Shown here in pieces: positions 8,751 to 16,911 of a stretch of DNA of 64,000 nt (positions are counted from its first letter, which is position 1; every line of letters starts with the position of its first letter). This DNA is from Haloarcula rara (GTDB lineage: Archaea; Halobacteriota; Halobacteria; Halobacteriales; Haloarculaceae): assembly GCF_029338235.1 (NCBI RefSeq), contig NZ_CP119785.1, forward strand, positions 682,001-746,000, written 5' to 3'. Both the position numbers and the translations under genes were made by a program. The notes beneath the pieces were generated by a model. It did no database searches. It worked only from the letters and a program-made list of their open reading frames with translations, and had not been told where the DNA came from.

Positions 8751-8850
8751 TCACGGGTCACTCCGTTCCCCGTCGTCGGGCGGCACAGCCACCCGACTGC
8801 CTGCGGGACCGAAGGTCTCGCTCCATCTGGAGATTCCTCGCGTCGCTCGG
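8751..8850. repeat. Intergenic hairpin repeat (copy 1 of 2)
   Basis: A segment with GTCGGGCGGC and GCCACCCGAC arms (8774-8783, 8787-8796), followed by ACTGCCTGCGGGACCGA. The same roughly 45-bp block recurs at about 15562-15608 downstream of xpb-associated genes. It lies in the 146-base gap between the dph6 promoter side and the DUF373 gene. No coding potential was seen. Confidence 0.6.
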
Positions 8851-8857
8851 ACTCTCC

Positions 8858-9979
8858 CTATTCAACTAATTCTGCCTCGATGTCGTTCTCACTGACGTAG
8901 GCCGCGACGCGCACGCCGACGACGGCGACGAGGATGCCTGCGAGGATGAACGTCGCGAGCCGGGTCCCCAGGTCCATGGTGAAGCCGTTGACCTCGACGA
9001 CGCCGAAGTCCATCGCCGGGACGCGGAAGGGACCGAACACGCCCGCCCGTTCGAGGAAATACGCCGAAAAGCCCCGCACCACCAGCCCGACCGCGACCGC
9101 GCCGAAGGGGAGGTTCACGTAGGCGCTGCGGAGGCCCTCCCGCTGGAGGAGCTCGTCGAGCAGCCGCCCCAGCGAGGCCGCAAGCGCCGCCGCGGTCAGC
9201 CAGGGGACACTCTCGAAGAGGAACTGGTTCGCGAGGATGAAGAGGCCGGTCGACCCGGGCGGCGATATCTCCAGCGCCCCGGCGAAGATACCGACGATAG
9301 AGAGCCCGCCGGCGACGACGTAGGTGACTAGGGACACCTGGCCGGAGTACAGCGCCTCGCGTATCTGGCCCGGCAGCCGGGCGAGGTAGTCGTCGATTCC
9401 CAGCCCCTTGTAGATGAGGAACACGCCCAGGGCGGCGGCGATAGCGCCCAGCGCGGTCGTCGGCGCGACGAACTGGAGGAGCAGGGGCAGAGCCAGTAGC
9501 GCGATACCGACCGGGACGAGGACGGTCCGTCGGAGCTCCTCGTCGGCGAGGAACTGCTTGAGCAAGTAGTAGGTAGACTCGATGTCGCGGGCCTGCCGGA
9601 CGACGACGCGGTCGACGGCGTCGACGCGGACGCGGCTCTCGATGATGGGGACCAGCCGTTCGTCGTCGGCGCTGTCGACCACGACCACCGCCGAGTCCGG
9701 GTCGAACTGGGTGACCAGCGACTCCGTCTGGCGGGCGATTTCGCGGTCGCTCCCGACGGCGTCACCGCCGCCGCCGACGACCGCGACGACGGTGTCGTCG
9801 CCCTCCGCTTCGAGGTCGTCGGCCACCCGCAACCCCTCCAGCAGGCAGTTGATGCGGCTGTCCTCGGGGTCGACGACACCGGTCTCCGTTATCGTCGACT
9901 CGACGTCAGCCCGCCCCACGACCGGACACCTGTCTGCCACAGGACTGTCCCGGTCGATACACACCACCAGCGTTGTCAC
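8858..9979 (-). CDS. DUF373 family membrane protein
   Basis: 373 residues. The soluble N-terminal half (MTTLVVCIDRDSP, VVAVVGGGGDAVGSDREIA, AVVVVDSADDERLVP, VVVRQARDIESTYYLLKQFL) matches the archaeal DUF373 fold. The C-terminal half has five or six predicted transmembrane segments, from LVPVGIALLALPLLLQF to ATFILAGILVAVVGVRVAA. DUF373 proteins are near-universal in Euryarchaeota but have no firm function. Transcribed away from dph6 and in the same direction as nothing adjacent, so probably monocistronic. Confidence 0.85.
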   Translation of the reverse strand: MTTLVVCIDRDSPVADRCPVVGRADVESTITETGVVDPEDSRINCLLEGLRVADDLEAEGDDTVVAVVGGGGDAVGSDREIARQTESLVTQFDPDSAVVVVDSADDERLVPIIESRVRVDAVDRVVVRQARDIESTYYLLKQFLADEELRRTVLVPVGIALLALPLLLQFVAPTTALGAIAAALGVFLIYKGLGIDDYLARLPGQIREALYSGQVSLVTYVVAGGLSIVGIFAGALEISPPGSTGLFILANQFLFESVPWLTAAALAASLGRLLDELLQREGLRSAYVNLPFGAVAVGLVVRGFSAYFLERAGVFGPFRVPAMDFGVVEVNGFTMDLGTRLATFILAGILVAVVGVRVAAYVSENDIEAELVE

Positions 9980-10054
9980 AGTGGCCCAGAGTGGCCCGGC
10001 GGATAAAAAACCCTCGCGGTCCGTGCGGGAGTTTCACGCACACGTAAGCTGCAC

Positions 10055-11053
10055 CTACCGCCGAAAGGAGAGCCCGTCGACGTCGCCTTCGAAGGCACTC
10101 GTGAGGCCGGCCCCGAGCGCGAACGCGACGGCCTGGGCACCGGCGCGAATCTTCGACCGGAGGCCGCGCTGGGGCTCGAACTCCGTGACGGTGACTGGTT
10201 CGCCCAGCTGGGATTCGAGTCGGTCCTCGACGTCCTCGCGGGTGCCGATATCGTCGACGAGCCCCATCTCGTGGGCCTCCGAGCCGAGGAACACGCGGGC
10301 TTCGGTGTCCCGAATCGTCGCCTCGTCCAGGTCCCGTCCTTCGGCGACGGTCTCGACGAACTGGTCGTAGTAGTCGTCGATGAGCCCCTGGAGGTACTTG
10401 CGGTCGTCCTCGTCGAACTCCTTCAGCGGCGTCCCGGCGTCCTTGTACTCGCCGGCCGTCAGCTGCTCGTAGGAGACGCCCATCCGGTCGGCCAGGTCGC
10501 TGGCGTTGACCCGCGAGCCGATGACGCCGATGGAGCCGACGATGGAGCCCTCGCGGGCCCACAGCTCCTCACAGCCCGCGGCGATGTCGTAGCCGCCGCT
10601 GGCACAGACGTCCGTGGCGTAGGCGACGGTCGGCCCGTCGAACGCCTCGGCGGCCAGCCGGATGTCCTCGCTGGGGACGATCTGTCCGCCCGGCGTGTTG
10701 AGCTTCAGCAAGAGCGCGTCGGCGCCGCGGTCGTCGTCGGCCCGCTCTATCTGCTCGACGATGTCGTCCGCACCGGGGCTCGTCGGCGCGCTGGCGATAC
10801 CGCCGCTACCGCCGTCTCGCGTTATCGGCCCCTCGACAGCGACCTCGGCGACGTTGTGACTCGGCGCGAGCGACCCCGCGAGGCTGGTCGCGATGCGCGC
10901 GCCGACGAGTCCCGTCACCAGCACGAGCAGAACCCCGAGCAGGTCGGTGAGGCTGGTGGGGAAGACGACGAAGACCAGCGCGCCGGCGACGACGGCAGCG
11001 GCCGTTCCCAGGAGGACGATGCCCAGCCGGACGACAGAATCGGCGTCGGCCAT
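10055..11053 (-). CDS. sppA: Signal peptide peptidase SppA-like serine protease (S49)
   Basis: 332 residues. Two N-terminal membrane helices (VVRLGIVLLGTAAAVVAGAL and FPTSLTDLLGVLLVLVTGLV) anchor a ClpP-like S49 domain. The Ser nucleophile lies in VCASGGYDIAAG and the general-base Lys in GEYKDAGTP, the Ser/Lys dyad of archaeal SppA. LLLKLNTPGG is the substrate-strand motif. It degrades remnant signal peptides or other membrane-embedded peptides. Start codon ATG at 11053 shares a base with the stop of the upstream PAC2 gene (CATCA on the plus strand), so the two are translationally coupled. Confidence 0.9.
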   Translation of the reverse strand: MADADSVVRLGIVLLGTAAAVVAGALVFVVFPTSLTDLLGVLLVLVTGLVGARIATSLAGSLAPSHNVAEVAVEGPITRDGGSGGIASAPTSPGADDIVEQIERADDDRGADALLLKLNTPGGQIVPSEDIRLAAEAFDGPTVAYATDVCASGGYDIAAGCEELWAREGSIVGSIGVIGSRVNASDLADRMGVSYEQLTAGEYKDAGTPLKEFDEDDRKYLQGLIDDYYDQFVETVAEGRDLDEATIRDTEARVFLGSEAHEMGLVDDIGTREDVEDRLESQLGEPVTVTEFEPQRGLRSKIRAGAQAVAFALGAGLTSAFEGDVDGLSFRR

Positions 11054-11787
11054 CACTGGAACCCCAGGGGACGCGCGCTGGTGGACTCCTCGCCGCCCTG
11101 TTGCATCTGCTGGGCCAGCTGGGCCTTCGCCTGGCGTATCTCCTCGGCCTGCTCGCCCAGCGTCTCGGTGTCGACCTCGACCCCCGCGAGCGGCTCGATT
11201 CCCGCCTCCAGCAGCGCGCCCGCTGCCTCCGGGTCCGGGAACTGCGGGTCGGCCTCGACCACGAGCCCGACGCCGGTGAGCCCGACCCGCTGGGCCTCGT
11301 GGACGAGCGCGCCGGTCGGGCCCGTTATCGCGCCGGACTCGGTGGGGGTCGGGACGTCGCCCTCGGAGAGCAGCGCCGCCCCCTCCCCCGTCGCGATGCC
11401 GTACAGCGACGGTGGGTCGTTGCGCTCGGCCGGCATCCCGCTGAGGAACACCGGCGTCACGTCGGTGGCGTCGAACCACTCGACGAGGCAACTCGAGAAG
11501 GCCTCGGCGGCCTCGGGCGACACCGGCGCGTCGCTCTGTAACACCAGCAGGTCCCGCTCCGCGTCTGCGTAGATTCGCACCGGGCTCCGGACGTCGGGGT
11601 CGTCCTCGCTATAGACGGCGATCTCCGGCAGCCCCTCACATCGGGCCGTCCCGTAGTGGACCATGTCGAAGGCGTCGACAAGATGGTCGGCCGCCAGCTT
11701 GCCGACCAGCCCGACCCCCGGCAGCCCCTCGACGAGTGTCGGCGCGTCGAGTTCGATATCGTCGCGATGTACCTCTACGTGTGCCAT
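11053..11787 (-). CDS. PAC2-family protein (proteasome-assembly-chaperone-like)
   Basis: 244 residues from ATG 11787. Opening motif LVEGLPGVGLVGKLAADHLV and the later GIATGEGAALLSEGDVPTP and GPTGALVHEAQRVGL are characteristic of archaeal PAC2/COG2047 proteins. The C-terminus is a Gln-rich helix (AKAQLAQQMQQGG). Homologues have been linked to proteasome assembly or to an ATP-grasp neighbour, but the archaeal role is unsettled. It is first gene of an operon with sppA (one-base overlap). The open frame extends 150 codons upstream through repeat H2, which is shadow. Confidence 0.85.
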   Translation of the reverse strand: MAHVEVHRDDIELDAPTLVEGLPGVGLVGKLAADHLVDAFDMVHYGTARCEGLPEIAVYSEDDPDVRSPVRIYADAERDLLVLQSDAPVSPEAAEAFSSCLVEWFDATDVTPVFLSGMPAERNDPPSLYGIATGEGAALLSEGDVPTPTESGAITGPTGALVHEAQRVGLTGVGLVVEADPQFPDPEAAGALLEAGIEPLAGVEVDTETLGEQAEEIRQAKAQLAQQMQQGGEESTSARPLGFQ

Positions 11788-11880
11788 ACGCTGATTTTGG
11801 TTGGCTGGCCGCTTCAAAGGCATGGCTGCTAGCAAATGCTGTTGTGATTGGATTCGGGAACGCGGTCGTGATTGTCTACC

Positions 11881-11998
11881 GCCGGAAAGCCCCGCCGGGC
11901 TGAACTCGGGGGGATCGCTGTGCGCCTCGCTCGTTCCACTCGCTCGGTGCTTGTGTCGCCCGCCTTCGTTCAGCCCGCCGCCACTTTCAGTCCCGCCC
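11881..11998 (-). repeat. Structured repeat H2, element a (minus strand, half of an inverted pair)
   Basis: Read on the minus strand: GGGCGGGACTGAAAG at 11998, a 5' stem arm (plus-strand 11968-11979), then GGGCGACACAAGCACC, a variable loop, a 3' arm (plus-strand 11894-11905, 10 bp perfect core CGGGCTGAAC) and GGGGCTTTCCGGC. Same order as the other H2 elements. It forms a head-to-head pair with element b, 23 bases away. Confidence 0.75.
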
Positions 11999-12021
11999 AT
12001 GCCGGCTGGGCAACCAGCTAC

Positions 12022-12145
12022 GGGCGGGACTGAAAGGGGCGACTGTCTCCGGGAAGACGGCCGACGCAAGGACCACAGGGAGCGTAGCGACCGAGGACCG
12101 CAGCGAGGCCCTCGACCGGAGACAGTCGGGGCTTTCTGGCGGTTC
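12022..12145 (+). repeat. Structured repeat H2, element b (plus strand, half of an inverted pair)
   Basis: GGGCGGGACTGAAAGGGGC, stem arm 12041-12052 pairing perfectly over 12 bp with 12116-12127, an internal GACGCAAGGACC, and terminal GGGGCTTTCTGGC. The preceding CAACCAGCTACGGG is shared with element d (CAACCGGCCACGGG). The 443-base gap 11788-12230 holds only this pair and short flanks; no gene was seen. Confidence 0.78.
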
Positions 12146-12230
12146 AGAGTGCGCGAGCACGTATCAGTAGCACTCACATCCGTTCCTAGCTTCGAAACGC
12201 ACAAACACCGTCCTCGCAAACCCCAGTTCA

Positions 12231-13139
12231 ATGCAACCACCGGAGCGGTACCGAGCCATCGTCGACGACTTCGAGGCGTTCCGGGCCGCCTGCGAGCGGC
12301 CGCTGCCGTCGGCGATTCGGGTCAACACCATCAAGGCCACGGTCGCGGACGTGCGGGCGGCCCTGGACGAGGCCGGCGTCGCGTACGAGCCGGTCGACTG
12401 GCACGATGCGCTGTTCGTGCTCCCCGAGACCTCGCCGGGGGCGAACTGGCCGTACTTCCACGGCTGGATTCACGGCCAGGAGGAGGTGTCGGCGGTGCCG
12501 GCCACCGTGCTCGCCCCAGAGCCCGGCGAGCGGGTGTGGGACGCCTGTGCCGCGCCGGGGAGCAAGGCGACCCAGCTGGCGGCGCTCATAGAGGACCGCG
12601 GCGAGGTCGTCGCGACCGACAACAACCTCGGGCGCATCTCGGCGCTGCGGACCAACACCGAACGGCTGGGCGCGACATCGATCGCAGTCACCCACGAGGA
12701 CGCCAGAAACCACTCGCTGAAGCCCTTCGGCGGGGCCGAGTACGACCGGGCGCTGGTCGACGTGCCCTGCTCCTGTGAGGGGACCATCCGCAAGAACCCC
12801 GACGCCTTCGAGGAGTGGTCGATGTCCCACGTTCGGGGCATTTCGGGCGTGCAGAGGGACATCCTCGAGCGGGCCGTCCAGGCCACGAAAGCGGGCGGGA
12901 CCGTCGTCTACTCCACCTGTACGTTCGCCCCGGAGGAGAACGAGGCCGTGCTGGACTACGTCCTCGAACGTGAGGACTGCGCGCTCGTGGATTTCGACCT
13001 CGCACTCGACCACCGCGAGGGCGTCACCGAGTGGCAGGACGACGAGTACGACCCGAGCGTCAGGTTGGCCAAACGCATCTACCCGCACTTCAACGACACG
13101 GGTGGCTTCTTCTGTGCGAAACTGGAGGTCGCACAATGA
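12231..13139 (+). CDS. NSUN/RsmB-type RNA cytosine-C5 methyltransferase
   Basis: 302 residues. SAM motif I is VWDACAAPGSKATQL. Motif IV is LVDVPCSCEG and motif VI is VYSTCTFAPEENE, giving the two cysteines of this family (the TCTF Cys attacks C6, the PCS Cys releases product). C-terminal RIYPHFNDTGGFFCAKLE is typical of Nop2/RsmF-like archaeal enzymes. It makes m5C in tRNA or rRNA; which RNA is unknown. It lacks a PUA domain itself, and the downstream gene (4-base ATGA overlap) probably supplies the accessory RNA-binding part. Confidence 0.9.
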   Translation: MQPPERYRAIVDDFEAFRAACERPLPSAIRVNTIKATVADVRAALDEAGVAYEPVDWHDALFVLPETSPGANWPYFHGWIHGQEEVSAVPATVLAPEPGERVWDACAAPGSKATQLAALIEDRGEVVATDNNLGRISALRTNTERLGATSIAVTHEDARNHSLKPFGGAEYDRALVDVPCSCEGTIRKNPDAFEEWSMSHVRGISGVQRDILERAVQATKAGGTVVYSTCTFAPEENEAVLDYVLEREDCALVDFDLALDHREGVTEWQDDEYDPSVRLAKRIYPHFNDTGGFFCAKLEVAQ

Positions 13140-13642
13140 GCAACGACAGCACGAAATTCACCAGATTGCCGGAAAGCGACGCCGACCGCGAGGCCCCCGA
13201 GCGGGCGACCCGCGAGGAAGTGCTCGAGTTCTGGGACGACCGCTTTGGCGTCCCGCCGGAGACCTTCGCGGACTACACGTTCTGGGAGCGCGGGAAGGGG
13301 AAACTCTGGCTCTACCGGGGCGAGCCGCCGTCGCCGGTCGACGTCGAGGCCCTGGGCATGACGTTTCTCAGGACGCGCCAGGAACACTGGAAGCCGACGC
13401 TTGAGGCCGTCCAGCGCTTCGGCGAGCACGCGACCGAGTGTGTCATCCACCTCTCCGAGGGCGAGGCCGAGGCGTTCGTGGCGGGGTACGACCAGGAGCT
13501 CGACTGGGACGGCGACTGGGGGTATCTCGTCGTCACCCACGAACTGGCCGGCCGCCGGGAACCGGTCGGCGTCGGGCTGTACGTCTACGGCGAACTCCGC
13601 TCGCAGGTACCCAAGGGCCGCCGGCGGGAACTGGACAACTGA
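13136..13642 (+). CDS. NSUN-partner protein (resembles the Nop2 C-terminal domain)
   Basis: 168 residues starting within the stop of the m5C methyltransferase (ATGA). The core VLEFWDDRFGVPPETFADYT, WERGKGKLWLYRG and MTFLRTRQEHWKPTLEAVQR resembles the C-terminal RNA-binding domain fused to some archaeal and bacterial RsmF/Nop2 proteins. Coupled translation and the missing domain in the upstream enzyme suggest a split two-subunit methyltransferase. This is inference; no catalytic motif was seen. Confidence 0.7.
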   Translation: MSNDSTKFTRLPESDADREAPERATREEVLEFWDDRFGVPPETFADYTFWERGKGKLWLYRGEPPSPVDVEALGMTFLRTRQEHWKPTLEAVQRFGEHATECVIHLSEGEAEAFVAGYDQELDWDGDWGYLVVTHELAGRREPVGVGLYVYGELRSQVPKGRRRELDN

Positions 13643-13655
13643 GGTCTGACCGGTC

Positions 13656-13865
13656 TCACCGCCCCCGGTGGATGAGGAAGGCGACCTCGACGGTAGCCTT
13701 GTACTGTGTTATCTCGCCGTCCTCGATATCGGCCGTCCAGCTCTCTACTTCGACGCCGTGGATGTCCTCGATGGTCTCGGTGGCCTCGCGAACGGCCTCC
13801 TGGGCCGCGTCTTCCCACGATTCCGTCGACGTCCCGAGAATCTTGACGATTTTGACTGCAGTCAT
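13656..13865 (-). CDS. Dodecin (flavin-binding storage protein)
   Basis: 69 residues, typical dodecin length. It has the beta-alpha-beta-beta pattern: MTAVKIVKILGTSTESWEDA, AAQEAVREATETIEDIHGVE, VESWTADIEDGEITQYKATV and EVAFLIHR. The conserved Trp in ESWTADIEDG stacks on flavin in dodecins. Haloarchaeal dodecin binds riboflavin and lumichrome as a dodecamer, limiting photodamage. It is convergent with the preceding methyltransferase-partner gene, 13 bases apart. Confidence 0.92.
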   Translation of the reverse strand: MTAVKIVKILGTSTESWEDAAQEAVREATETIEDIHGVEVESWTADIEDGEITQYKATVEVAFLIHRGR

Positions 13866-13950
13866 AGCGGTTGGTCAGGGGGCCAATAGCGCCCTAACTA
13901 TGCCCCGGCTATCGCGGTAGGACCTGGATATCGCGCGCGGTTGTGTCGGG

Positions 13951-15495
13951 TTACTCGGCCCGCTCGCGCACCGTGCCGCCGCTCAGCCCGTCCCACTCGA
14001 TGCGGTAGCCCAGCCGCGAGAGGACGGCGCCGTCCTCGTCGATGCCGTACTCCTCTACGATGTCCTCGACGGCCGAAAGGGACTGACCGGCCTCGATGCG
14101 GTCGGCCAGGTCCGAGAGCACTGCGGGCCGAACCAGCGTGCGCCCGACCCGGTCGTGGTCAGGGAAGGACTTGTTCTCGATGGCGTCCTCGCTGACGCCG
14201 TAGTCGCTGGCGAGGGCAGACAGCGCCACCACGTCGGCGTCGGGCCGGAGTTCCGCGGGAAGGTCAGCGGCGCTTTCCGCGACGAGTTCGTCCTCGTACG
14301 GTCGTAACGCGTCTCGGATGTCCTTGACGCGAATCGTCCCCGAGTAGGGAATCGCGCGGTGGTCCCGGGCCTCGATCTGCTCGCCGACGCCCAGTGACTC
14401 GTCGACGGCGACGAGCATCGTCACGTCGTCGACGTCGGCCAGCCGGTCGAGCTTCTTCTGGACGTACTCGGGCGTCCAGAAGCCCATCACCTCGAAGAAG
14501 ACCCGCAGTTCCGTGTCGCCGCTAGCGGTGTCGCGAACCGCGCCGTCGCCGCCCGGTCGCCAGTCGAAGGCGAAGTCGGGGATGACGACGTGTGCGCCCG
14601 CCTCGAGGGGCTCGGGCTCGCGAATCAGCGCCCAGTCCAGACCCAGCGACGCGAAGCGGGCGGCGAAGTCGGCCTCGACGCCGCTGTCGTAGGTCACGTC
14701 GGTGACGGGCTCGACACCCGGCACGGCGACGTCCGCCTCGGTGAGACGCAGTTCCCGCTCGGTCCCGCGGTCGTCGATGGTCGCCGACAGCGTCCACTCG
14801 CTCGTCCCGGCGACGGTGCGCAACAGCCGGGCAAAGCGGGTCCCGTATCGGCGCGTGTTCGAGAAGATGGCGTCGGGGCCGGTGACGACGACCTCGCGGC
14901 CCTCTGGGGTCGTCCGTATCTCGTACATCAGGCGGAGCCGCTTGACCGCCGACACGACGGCTTTGGGGTCCGACGAGCGCACACGGACCTCGGTGGCGTC
15001 GAACAGCGCCGTCTGAGCGAGCGAGAGGTTGTACTGCGCGACCAGCTCGCTCGGCGTCCAGCGAGCGTCTACCGCAATGAGAATCTGTCGGTCCTCGAGG
15101 TCGGCGTACAGCGACGATTCGAGGGCCTCGGCGTCGATACCGAGCCCGTCGGCCGCCCGGGCCAGCGCCTCGCTCCGTTCGGCCTCGGTGACCACGCCCA
15201 CGGCTTCGGCGGCCTCGAACACCCGCTTGCGCGCTCGCTCGGGTGGCATCGGGGCGTGCGTCTCGACGGTCGCCTCCCGCTCGACGAGCTTCGCGAACCC
15301 CCGGACGAGCTTGAAGTCGTCGGCCTCCCGTTCGAGTTCGGTCAGCGCCCGCTGGAGTGTCGCCCGGGACTCCCCGACGTGGCCCTGGTAGACGCCAAGC
15401 ACCCGGGCCGCGAGCCGCTCGTGGCCCTCGTCGGCGAACTGCGGGTGGTAGCCGCCGCCGGCCCGTGAGACCCGCAAGAGCTCTTTCGTCAACAC
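13951..15495 (-). CDS. bax1: Bax1-type nuclease (DUF790), XPB partner
   Basis: 514 residues from the GTG at 15495 (TTG at 15492 is possible; the earlier ATG frame adds only shadow). VLTKELLRVSRAGG, the ARWTPSELVAQYNLSLAQTA block, and the nuclease region DFAFDWRPGG, then ELRVFFEVMGFWTPEYVQKK with its D/E-x-K core, match DUF790. Bax1 binds archaeal XPB helicase and cuts DNA bubbles in a nucleotide-excision-like reaction. In many archaea bax1 and xpb are adjacent in one operon. Here xpb lies 3.9 kb away on the same strand, with four other features between. Confidence 0.87.
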   Translation of the reverse strand: MLTKELLRVSRAGGGYHPQFADEGHERLAARVLGVYQGHVGESRATLQRALTELEREADDFKLVRGFAKLVEREATVETHAPMPPERARKRVFEAAEAVGVVTEAERSEALARAADGLGIDAEALESSLYADLEDRQILIAVDARWTPSELVAQYNLSLAQTALFDATEVRVRSSDPKAVVSAVKRLRLMYEIRTTPEGREVVVTGPDAIFSNTRRYGTRFARLLRTVAGTSEWTLSATIDDRGTERELRLTEADVAVPGVEPVTDVTYDSGVEADFAARFASLGLDWALIREPEPLEAGAHVVIPDFAFDWRPGGDGAVRDTASGDTELRVFFEVMGFWTPEYVQKKLDRLADVDDVTMLVAVDESLGVGEQIEARDHRAIPYSGTIRVKDIRDALRPYEDELVAESAADLPAELRPDADVVALSALASDYGVSEDAIENKSFPDHDRVGRTLVRPAVLSDLADRIEAGQSLSAVEDIVEEYGIDEDGAVLSRLGYRIEWDGLSGGTVRERAE

Positions 15496-15539
15496 GGGCG
15501 ACAGTGGGCGACGGCGGCACAAAAAACGACCGTCAATCT

Positions 15540-15674
15540 TCGCTCGCCCTACGGCTCCCTGCGTCGTCGGGCGGCGCTGCCGCCCGACTGCCTGCGGGAC
15601 CGACGGTCCCGCATCGGTCGCCGTTCCGCTTCGAGGGACCTCACTTCCTTCGGTCCCTCGCTACTACTCGCGGG
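15540..15674. repeat. Intergenic hairpin repeat (copy 2 of 2) and further palindromes
   Basis: GTCGGGCGGC (15566-15575) pairs with GCCGCCCGAC (15579-15588), then GCGGGACCGACGGTCCCGC is a second palindrome, and GAGGGACC/GGTCCCTC a third. The first block repeats the sequence at about 8770-8815. No gene was seen. Confidence 0.6.
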
Positions 15675-16112
15675 TCACTCCGTTCCTCGCTCGTTTTTCG
15701 AGGCCTCCCGCCGGTCGGCCTCGCTAGCTCGCCGCTTCCACTCCTGTTCCTGGCGCCGTTCGGTGATGTGTCGTTCGCCGTCGGCCAGTTCCTCGCGGAC
15801 CTGTCGCTCGTACCCGGTCACGTCTTCGAGGATACCGGACTCGAACGTCTCCAGGAGGTCGTAGGTCCAGCGGTCCTCGATGGCGCCGACGGGAAGCAGT
15901 TCCTCGCGTAACTGGTCGGCCAGGTCGGTGTGGCCGGCCTCGCGCAGCATCGTCTCGGCGTCGTGGAGGTGGTCCATCGCGTGTCCGGTGGCGTGGTGGA
16001 CCTCGACGAGGCTGCCGTGGGCCCGCCGGAGCCACTCGACACCGAGTTCGGCCTCGTGTAGCGCCGACAGCTCCGTCTCGCCGAGCGCCGGTGTGTCGTC
16101 AGAATCTGTCAT
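15675..16112 (-). CDS. Haloarchaeal helical protein of unknown function
   Basis: 145 residues from ATG 16112. It is nearly all alpha-helical and acidic, with His-rich segments (LVEVHHATGHAMDHLHDAE) and AGHTDLADQLREELLPVGA, then WTYDLLETFESGILEDVTGY. There is no membrane segment, Cys or P-loop. I do not recognise a named domain. The His/Asp/Glu spacing could suggest a metal or four-helix-bundle protein, but that is inference. It sits between bax1 and the PolB cassette, divergent from the latter, with a separate short promoter gap. Confidence 0.72.
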   Translation of the reverse strand: MTDSDDTPALGETELSALHEAELGVEWLRRAHGSLVEVHHATGHAMDHLHDAETMLREAGHTDLADQLREELLPVGAIEDRWTYDLLETFESGILEDVTGYERQVREELADGERHITERRQEQEWKRRASEADRREASKNERGTE

Positions 16113-16252
16113 GAATCCAACTATCGGGCCACGCTGTATAGCTGTGGTGCCGGCGACAGCTGTGAGTCGGCCGTCACTGGGACACTTCACTTTCACTTCC
16201 ACTCCGCGGACACGGCTGGCCTATACATATCAAGCACAGCTATCCGGCGAGT

Positions 16253-16909
16253 ATGACACAATCGACGACACCGCCCCTCGACGCTGGGCTCGTCTTCGTC
16301 GAGCAGCCCGACCGGGCCGCGATGCAGCGGCTCGTCCGCGGCGCCGAACGCGAGGGCGAGACCCTCTGGGTCGACGCCGGCGGCGTGGCGGAGACGTACG
16401 GACTGCTGGACGAGGCGGCAAGCCGCCGGGACCTGCGCGGGATACGCGTCGCGCGGGCGTTCCAGGCCCACCAGCACCACCAGCTCGTCCGGGACCTCGT
16501 GAGCGAGGCGAGCGCGCGGACGGCGCTCGTGGTCGCGCCGAACCTCGCCGCGCTCTACGAGACAGCCGACGGCCCGGCGGCGGCGACCGAGCGGCTGTTC
16601 GACGGGTCGCTGACGCTGCTTGCCGACCTCGCCGACGCCCTCGAGGTCCCTGTGCTCGTGAGTGCGCCACACGGGACCGACGCCCACCGCGCGGCGATTC
16701 GCGAGCGCGCCGCCGACGTTATCGAGTGTCGCCGGACGAGCCAGGGCTACGCCTTCGAGACCGACGAGTTCGACACGACGGCGTACTGGCACCGGGGCTG
16801 GTGGCAGACGACTATCCCCTACTGGGTCGGCCTGTACGGCGCCGTCGACGGCGAACCGGCCGCCGCCGAGACGGTGCCGGCCACGCTCGGGGAGGTGGCC
16901 GTCGAGTAA
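16253..16909 (+). CDS. Rad51/RadA-fold protein without a Walker A motif
   Basis: 218 residues. TLWVDAGGVAETYGLLDEA, GIRVARAFQAHQHHQLVRDL and ARTALVVAPNLAALYETAD line up in order with RecA/Rad51 core strands (the VARAxxxxHQ segment and a Walker-B-like hydrophobic strand), but no GxxxxGKT is present. WWQTTIPYWVGLYG near the end is a further hallmark of haloarchaeal homologues. It is probably a non-ATPase paralogue that binds DNA or a recombinase. It ends 2 bases before the PolB start, so the two genes form an operon. Confidence 0.6.
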   Translation: MTQSTTPPLDAGLVFVEQPDRAAMQRLVRGAEREGETLWVDAGGVAETYGLLDEAASRRDLRGIRVARAFQAHQHHQLVRDLVSEASARTALVVAPNLAALYETADGPAAATERLFDGSLTLLADLADALEVPVLVSAPHGTDAHRAAIRERAADVIECRRTSQGYAFETDEFDTTAYWHRGWWQTTIPYWVGLYGAVDGEPAAAETVPATLGEVAVE

Positions 16910-16911
16910 GC

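Noticed and set aside
12022..12145. CRISPR array
   Set aside because: The H2 repeats are neither evenly spaced nor identical in their central parts, and there are only one or two per locus; no cas gene is in the window.
15880..16911. An apparent giant N-terminal extension of the polymerase
   Set aside because: The frame is open, but composition is Arg/Ser/Pro-rich, it overlaps the opposite-strand and same-strand genes, and the true start at 16912 follows the Rad51-like gene by two bases.
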